The notes beneath the pieces are model-generated. The model searched no databases, had not been told where the DNA came from, and saw only the letters and a list, made by a program, of their open reading frames with translations. A DNA stretch of 64,000 nucleotides from Xanthostigma xanthostigma (lineage: Eukaryota; Arthropoda; Insecta; Raphidioptera; Raphidiidae), in NCBI GenBank assembly GCA_963575645.1, contig OY754475.1, positions 2,108,001 to 2,172,000 of the forward strand, given 5' to 3'. Made by a program: the position numbers and the translations under genes. This document shows positions 57,276-64,000 of this stretch, piece after piece. Position 1 is the first letter of the stretch; every line of letters starts with the position of its first letter.

Positions 57276-60094
57276 TATGAATCCCAAACAGTTCGAGATC
57301 AGCCCCGAGCCAATTGCTGTTCATCATATCAAGAGAAGTATGAATCTTCAGGTACGACGAACATACGGCGGCGTACGCAAGAAACCAGTCATCATTAATC
57401 CATTTATTAATTACCTAAATCACCCACCGCACACCAAAACTCATATCCATTGACCTTGCATAGCAGACGAGTCAACTGTCCGATTCAAAATAACGAATAC
57501 CAAAAGTACTGTGGAAGCCACACAGAAATTTAGCCAAATTTCAACCACAACCATTTTATTGTTGGAGAGCCAGCCTCTTATCTTCAGCAAACTGCACAAA
57601 AATTAGACTGGTTTGTTTTTGCTGAAGATACGGAAGAACTCGAAATGTAACATCCAATGATATTGTTATGGTTAAAAAAGTAAATTGTCGTTTTAAGTGT
57701 TCCGTACCTCAGAATTCCCGCGCGTTAGAAGTGAAACTTCTTTAATTCTAGTATTTGTTGACGATTTTATTTCAGGATTAGGAAATGGTTAGTTATGAGG
57801 AATTTGTTACCGTGGTCAGAAGAAATGTTATACCGTACGCAGTGCGCATGCGCGTGATTGCGTATGGACGCTTTGACTCTTTCCTTTTAGCTGCCGGTTT
57901 AAGTTGAAAAAGAGAAGCGTTTCACTTTTTGTCTGATCCAAGCCAATTTATCCTCCTTGGGCAACGGTTCTCCCACTCTTTCGTCTCAACTGCCGGTTGA
58001 GGAGTCGCGTTTCAACTTTCCTGTGTCTATTTAGCCACCTAGCACGCCGAAAAAGTTTCATTTCAAAAATGAAAAAATGTCTATGTAAAAAAATTCGAGA
58101 TTCTGACTATGTAATAAAATGAAAAAAATGTGTTTTTCTGATTGTGACCACTCATCAAAACATATAGGGCACTTCCCGTGAAACTTGGCACGAAGGAAGG
58201 TCTTAAAGGAATGTACTCGAAAATCATTAATATTATGTGGAATTCTTGCGTGACAAACGTTATTTTTAAGGAACGGTAACGAGTTGAAATTGATATTAAA
58301 TATGTACTAAGGTTTAGAAAAAAGTTGTTTCCTTTTCACAGTACTACTGCATATTACACGAGTACTATATATGGCTAAAGCGTCTATATTCTACAATAGC
58401 TATGTACATCTGAAGATTGCATTCAGACAAAAATCCATTGGCGCACTAGAAATATCAATAAATCGTTTGAGTCAACTGTGCATGATAAAATATTTTCAAC
58501 GTAAAACTTTTTTAGGCGCGAGTTGAGAGTAACTCAGATCTAGTTTCGATCGGAAGTAGCGTGTTCACGCAGTTTCACAGACAGATGGCGCACGAACGGA
58601 AGGTAAAACATAGCTAAGGATACAAAGCAGCACAACCACGAGTTCCCAAAAAGTTAAAGCGATAAAAACAATTTAAAAGAAGTTTTACACTTTGAGTGCG
58701 CGTAAAGTTTACGCCACAATTGCCAAATGAACATTATAATTCAGAAAAAATAAATCCGTCTGTTTGTCTTGGATGAACTTAAAAAGTAGACCACCAATTT
58801 TTTAAACGGAACATCAATGAATAGAATGGGTTATTGCCATTGGGCTCTTACTAATAATGATAAGTGGCAAAAAATAGATTTAACGCGAGCGAAGTCACAG
58901 ATAAAGGTTTGTATCTTAAAATGCTGGTAAATATAATACTCACTTCTTTTGTACGCCAATGAATATTGCAAACAAGGAATTGATCTGTTTTATTCAGGCT
59001 ATTTCGACGCACAGCATAAAGATTAAAATAATTTGATAATTTGACAGTTTCTCAATAAAAATTGAGGTAAACAGCCAATCTTAAAACATAATTAAAATAC
59101 GGAAATATATATAAAATCTTAAATATTTTTTAATCGTTTATGAATTAAGAAACATAGTTTCGTTCCAAATTAATTGACCTACAAATGGAATGCATAAGTT
59201 TTATTTAAAAAAATAAAGACGGAATTTTAAAAAAAACGATCTATTTTTCTTCACTAAAAAATAAAAAAAAAAGAAAAACGGTCAAGTGCGAGCCGAGGGT
59301 TCCGTACAATACTTATTGCTTCTTGTCAAATTTCATGATTCTAGGGCTACGGGAAGTACCCTATAGGTTTTGGTTCCCTTGCGAGTGTCAAAATAAACTT
59401 ATTTGTGGAAAACCAAATGAAACCAAACAGAATGAAACCGGAAAAACCTTTTTGCATGCTACTCTCCCTATAAAATTCAGTGCGGTGCTGTTATTTTGTT
59501 TTATATATCTAAAGGCTAAATATAAAACAATGAATGTAAAAGGCAATAAAATAATCAATAAATGAATTCCTCAAGAACTTGTGTCATTAAAATGCATTCA
59601 ATTGAAATTTATCACCTATAAGAGCTTCTTAAGCCGCATAATTATTGGAAAAGATCACGAGAGCCCTAAAAAATATGGGTAATTCCCCGAGCCTTCAAAT
59701 CTAAAAAGTATTTCTTAAAAACAGTAATTATCCAATTAATTTTCACGTGATTTTTAGCAAAACGACGTAATATTAAAAACTTCACATTGGTAGTGTAAAT
59801 ATTAAATTTTGTGCATGTATAGAAGATTCACAAAAAAACATGTCGCCAATCAAGGATTTATAGACGTATAAAATATGCACTATTCTAGTTTTTGTACCGT
59901 TATATACAGAGGTGAATTAGCCCGATTAGCTCTCAAATTTAAACACTCTTGAAATCTTATTTTTAGACACAAATATATATGTATACTATAATTTTCAAAT
60001 ATAATATTTGAATTACGTGAGATAATAAGGAACATCATAATAACGAAAATCCAGGTGAAGCTGGACCAGGCCACTAGCTGGGGTTATAATGACT
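57276..60094. other. Intergenic, no gene; old repeats
   Basis: 57870-58020 has two diverged copies of a CTCTTTC.TTTTAGCTGCCGGTTTAAGTTG-type unit. 59275-59400 (GTCAAGTGCGAGCCGAGGGTTCCGTACAATA and CTACGGGAAGTACCCTATAG) resembles a non-coding repeat widespread in insects. No coding region recognised. Confidence 0.35.
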
Positions 60095-60200
60095 GCACGC
60101 GAGGCTGGTTTTGCTGCTAGATTCTTTGCCAGATTTTACTGCTACGGCGCTGAATTTCGTGATGGCTTTTATGTGCTCGCTTCACACGAGACGTCTTTAC
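60095..60200 (+). mobile_element. MITE family C, partial copy
   Basis: CACGCGAGGCTGGTTTTGCTGCTAGATTC matches the TIR part of the complete copy at 39247-39464. The following GATGGCTTTTATGTG matches the copy near 30830 in reverse. Confidence 0.6.
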
Positions 60201-60339
60201 AAGCTTGATCTGCAGGTAGATTCAGTGCGCGCGCAGTGATAGAACGGTAACAAAAGTGAACGTTTATTGTCTCTGAACAGAACACACACACTACGACGCC
60301 ATGTTCTAATTTTGAAATCCATTTTGTGATCCCGCAGTA

Positions 60340-60476
60340 GCGTCAGCCAGCGCTTTATATTATCGCGTTAAAATAAAAGCGCTTTTTGTGGAGACCGATT
60401 TTATCAACGCAAGTCGCCGAAAAAAAAAACGATGGCCATATCTACAAATTCGGACGAAGCCAGACCCCGGGCAGCT
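60340..60476 (+). mobile_element. Helitron-like family H2, 3' end
   Basis: TTATCGCGTTAAAATAAAAG, GCGCTTTTTGTGGAGACC and CTACAAATTCGGACGAAG match 18590-18700; the end CCGGGCAGCTAG before T is Helitron-like. Confidence 0.55.
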
Positions 60477-60935
60477 AGTTGGAAATAATCCAGTACGGGC
60501 CTTAAAGAACACGTATTGGACAACAATTTAAAGTTCACTCTTCCTCTCATTTCTAAACGCAGAGGTAACTGTGATCAGACACAACAACTTTTGTGTAAGG
60601 TTAGATTGCATTATTGTATTATTAATAGGTACAACATGCAAAGTTGTCTTTACACTCGTCTCCGAGGATGAGCCAACTCCCAAACAACCCGTGCTAATAT
60701 CATAAAGACGAAAAGTTTGTGAACTAAATATGTACATAGATTGTGGATTACATATTATGCTCCACAGTTAGGATCATCAGAGTCTTATATAATAAACCGA
60801 GCAATATAATTAGACTAAGATACAAAATTATACCCACACCCGCGATTAAAACGAAGTTAATGGACACCTCATATGTTCAAAGCCATCAAGCAGTTTAGGC
60901 TGTAGATCGTGTCAAAGAAATAGCATACATACATA

Positions 60936-61247
60936 TAATACGCGCCACGAATCTAAAAGGTTCGGAAGTTAGTCACAAACAGCGTCGGAAAGGCACATTT
61001 TAGAGCCGTTGAGACCCCCCCACCATCTCCCAGCTACCTGAACGGAACGTGTGCTTGTCGGTGATTGGCCGTGATCGCTCGTTGCCTTTGTCGCTTTCCT
61101 GCTTTAAAGTACAGTCGAGTACGCTATTGTCAAGTTGTTATTTTAGTTTTGTATAGTTGCGAGTTTGTAGTTTTTCAACAGACTGTACAAGCGCAAGCCC
61201 GCATTCGCATCTAACTTCCGAGCCTTTTAGATTCGTGGCGCGTATTA
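60936..61247. mobile_element. MITE family A, complete copy
   Basis: Ends TAATACGCGCCACGAATCTA and TAGATTCGTGGCGCGTATTA, a near-perfect inverted repeat of ~37 bp, with TA target duplication (60934-60935, 61248-61249). The interior matches 1992-2257 plus an extra GC-rich stretch (CCGTTGAGACCCCCCCACCA). Confidence 0.85.
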
Positions 61248-64000
61248 TACCTACATACACTCGAAAAACATTACCCTCATTCGGGCGCAGTTGGGAAAAA
61301 AGGAGGATGGATCTGTGAGCGAAATGCTAAACAAAGAGAAAGATAATTTCGCTGCAAAATACGTCGGGTACCAATTGATTTCTTTTAATTATTTATTATA
61401 TTTATATGTAGTATGTACTAAAGATATTATGTTTTGTACAGCCCTTAAGAAGACAGAGTAATGATAATACCGCCTATTTTTACAATGACGCAATGGCGAC
61501 TTAAATTTAACGCAATACCAATTATTATCTATTTCATTATATTCTAACCGCTATGCTACATGAAATATGAAGATTGATCAGTTATTGAATAAAAAGTAAC
61601 GTGGATTGTTGCAATTAAATACAATTGATTTAGAAGTCAATATGGCAACCTAAATAAAATATTTTCTAGAAAACACGTGGAACGATTTTTTTATTTATTT
61701 TTAAACCAGTCATTTAGTTAGCTTGTCGCATAAATATTTACTCAATTTTTATGAATTTCAAATAGATTTTGCGACCAAGGAGGATGATTCAAATTATTGT
61801 CGATAAAAAAACGTTTTTTTTTTAATTAAAAAAGTAACAAGAATTCCGTATCTTTAGATTAAAGATTCTATCTCACTAAAGTATATCTTTGATACATTTC
61901 TCAGATGGATATTTTCAATAATATTTATTTTTAAGCAAGAACAAATAAACGAATATGTCAAATAGGTAAAAAAGAAGAATTACATAACATATCACTTACA
62001 TATTCTGAAATTGATGGAACCAGCAAATATCTGAAACAATAGAAAACTTTGTTAGCATAAAAAAAATTACAACAATATCAACTGATTGTTGTGAAAAAAA
62101 TGACAACAAACAAATCAATTGTTAATATTATATTACCGTTATTTATACTTATTTAAGAAGTAGGTAATTAAAATAAAATATTATCTAAAGAAGCACAATT
62201 TAAAGACGAAACGTCATAATATTAATAAAATGTCTGAAAAATAACTTTCATTTTATTTCACTATTATAAATCAGTTGTTTTTTCAATCTATTCTACTATC
62301 CAATAGCATGAAAACTAGAATTCCTTTACTTGTGTCCTCGGGAATAGTATCGAAAATCTATATATCTATAATATCTATATCTTTAAAATACAATAGCAAA
62401 ATATTTATCTACGTATTTTGTATTCTGTACAACAATACAGCTATTCAAATACTTTTTACTGAGATAATATTGCATATTACAGAGAAATGTTCTTATTGTC
62501 TTAATGATTATATAAATTAAAAGCAATTATTTAAGTAATTGAAAGCAACTCAATCTAAGATTGTAAATCTGTTTAATGGGAACCGATGACCAATTAGCTA
62601 AGAAATATATGCATTTGAATTTTAAAATAATTGACATTTCAGAAGTGGCTTGAATTATAATTTATTATTAATAAAATAAGAATCATTATAGGCAAATTTT
62701 ATGCATTCAATTAATTAGACGCCATATTCATGTTTGTGCAACACCTTCGCATTATATTTTTTATAAAATAAAGACTATCAAAAACAAGAATATTTTTTTT
62801 TAAGAACACCAACTCCCAGATCTTCTAAGTCACGTATCAAATCATTTTAATCATAATTTTTATTAATAAGTTAAATATGAAATGTATGATTTCTCTAGGA
62901 TAATCAAGACCAAATTTCTCTAGGATAATCAAGACCAAAAATTATGAAATTTCTCGAAAACGTTCCCCTATCTTCCCCTACAGTTTTTTAGCAAGTCCAT
63001 TATCCATATAGTTCCGATTTCATACGAGATCTCTCACCCATAACTCAAGAAAGCATTATCTGAATCTAGTTTTAAACCGCTCTATAAAAAGGTAAATACG
63101 GAAAAGAAATTGTTGGAATATTTCGATGATGCAGCGAACAAAAAAAAAATCAAGAAAGATTTCTATCATTTCTTTCTCAACGCTAAGGTGCCAGTGCAAC
63201 CAGTTAATACAGCGCTTTTGAAACTGCAATCTGGGTACTTCCAAGGATTAATTTATTTTTAGTTTAGTATTCCCGAATTGCAGATGAAAATCTGGGAGCT
63301 TCGGGTTTTTTAATAAATGAGATGTGGAAACGGAGTATAAACAACGGTTTTAAAAAATGATTATTGGAGATTAATAAACATAAAAATCTGATCATCGAGA
63401 TCAATAAAATCGACTCAATTAATATGACACAGTTGACATTTCGCAGATATAAAAAATAAGCCACAACTGGATCAATGTGGAGGTGCTAATGAATTATAAT
63501 AGAGGTGAAGGTAAAGCAGATGCCATGCCATTTTTTTTAAATTTATGTGAATGGTTCGCTTCTTTTTATTTAATATGTAAATATTACGAAATCGTGCTGT
63601 AAAAGCAATTAGAAAGAAAGAAAGAGACGATGTTTAAACAGAACCGGAGCGATAAATTCATAAAATTGTTTTTTTTTTCTTGATTTGTAACTTGAATTCG
63701 ATAGATACTAGGTTCGGATCCCGACGGAGGTAAATGTAATAGAGGACTCTTTCTCCAACCAACCCCCGTCGAGAAACGATAAATTATTCTTACAGCAGTT
63801 TTGATTTCAGCCGTTGTTATATTATTATTATCATATATTAATACATTATTATTGGACCATGGCCGAGATTAACAAAACTATTTTTTGACAAGGAAACATT
63901 GATTTTTTTTTTACATAAAAACAGTCACAGTACGATTACACGATGGATGGTATGGTTTTTAATAGACCTAGAATAATTAATATGATACTACTTTATTATT
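61248..64000. other. Terminal AT-rich stretch, no gene seen
   Basis: No recognisable coding sequence. A 24-25-bp unit (TTTCTCTAGGATAATCAAGA..) is tandemly duplicated at 62890-62938. Open frames (62275-62520 +, 63056-63464 -) are low-complexity. Confidence 0.35.

Noticed and set aside
62275-62520. 81-codon open frame
   Set aside because: Ile/Tyr/Ser-rich translation of AT-rich DNA with no start context or conserved feature.

Overview
The window is AT-rich nuclear DNA from an insect. The evidence is spliceosomal introns with GT/AG borders, a cluster of RR-1 (CPR family) cuticular protein genes, nuclear tRNA genes with introns, and a very dense load of short DNA transposons, fold-back repeats and Helitron-like repeats. 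The order cannot be fixed from the sequence alone. The cuticle proteins resemble the endocuticle structural glycoprotein (SgAbd-like) and larval cuticle protein group, and I lean weakly towards a beetle.

Region 1 (1-9654, + strand) is the 3' part of a large multi-exon gene for a disordered, acidic/Ser-rich protein that I do not recognise. Eight exons can be joined with consistent phases. Exon 5 has two possible fates: splicing at a CAG|GTAGGT donor to the downstream exons, or read-through into a 222-codon open extension with its own stop and poly(A) signal. Region 2 (10417-11921, - strand) is a complete three-exon gene for the queuosine salvage enzyme Qng1 (C9orf64/DUF2419 family), convergent with gene 1.

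Region 3 (about 12 to 21 kb) has no host gene. It holds a series of fold-back and terminal-inverted-repeat elements, including a 370-bp hAT-type MITE with a perfect 8-bp target duplication, and decayed mariner-type transposase fragments.

Region 4 (21.4 to 57.3 kb) is the cuticle cluster: four genes on + (21.5-29.1, 35.3-36.1, 42.4-43.9, 46.1-46.9 kb) and four on - (48.6-47.6, 50.0-49.2, 51.2-50.6, 57.2-56.0 kb). Each has a TATAAATA box 60-130 bp before the start codon and a tiny first coding exon of 4-10 codons, followed by a phase-0 intron inside the signal peptide. The first gene keeps one extra internal intron and the last keeps another at a different place; the six between have only the signal-peptide intron. 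The + gene at 46 kb and the - genes at 50 and 51 kb are recent paralogues that also share promoter sequence. A tRNA-Leu(CAA) gene lies in the second intron of the first cuticle gene, and a tRNA-Tyr(GTA) gene lies just after that gene on the other strand.

Region 5 (57.3-64 kb) has no recognisable gene, only repeats and AT-rich sequence. The cuticle genes presumably supply secreted chitin-binding proteins to the same or similar cuticle. I see nothing linking them functionally to the two genes at the left.
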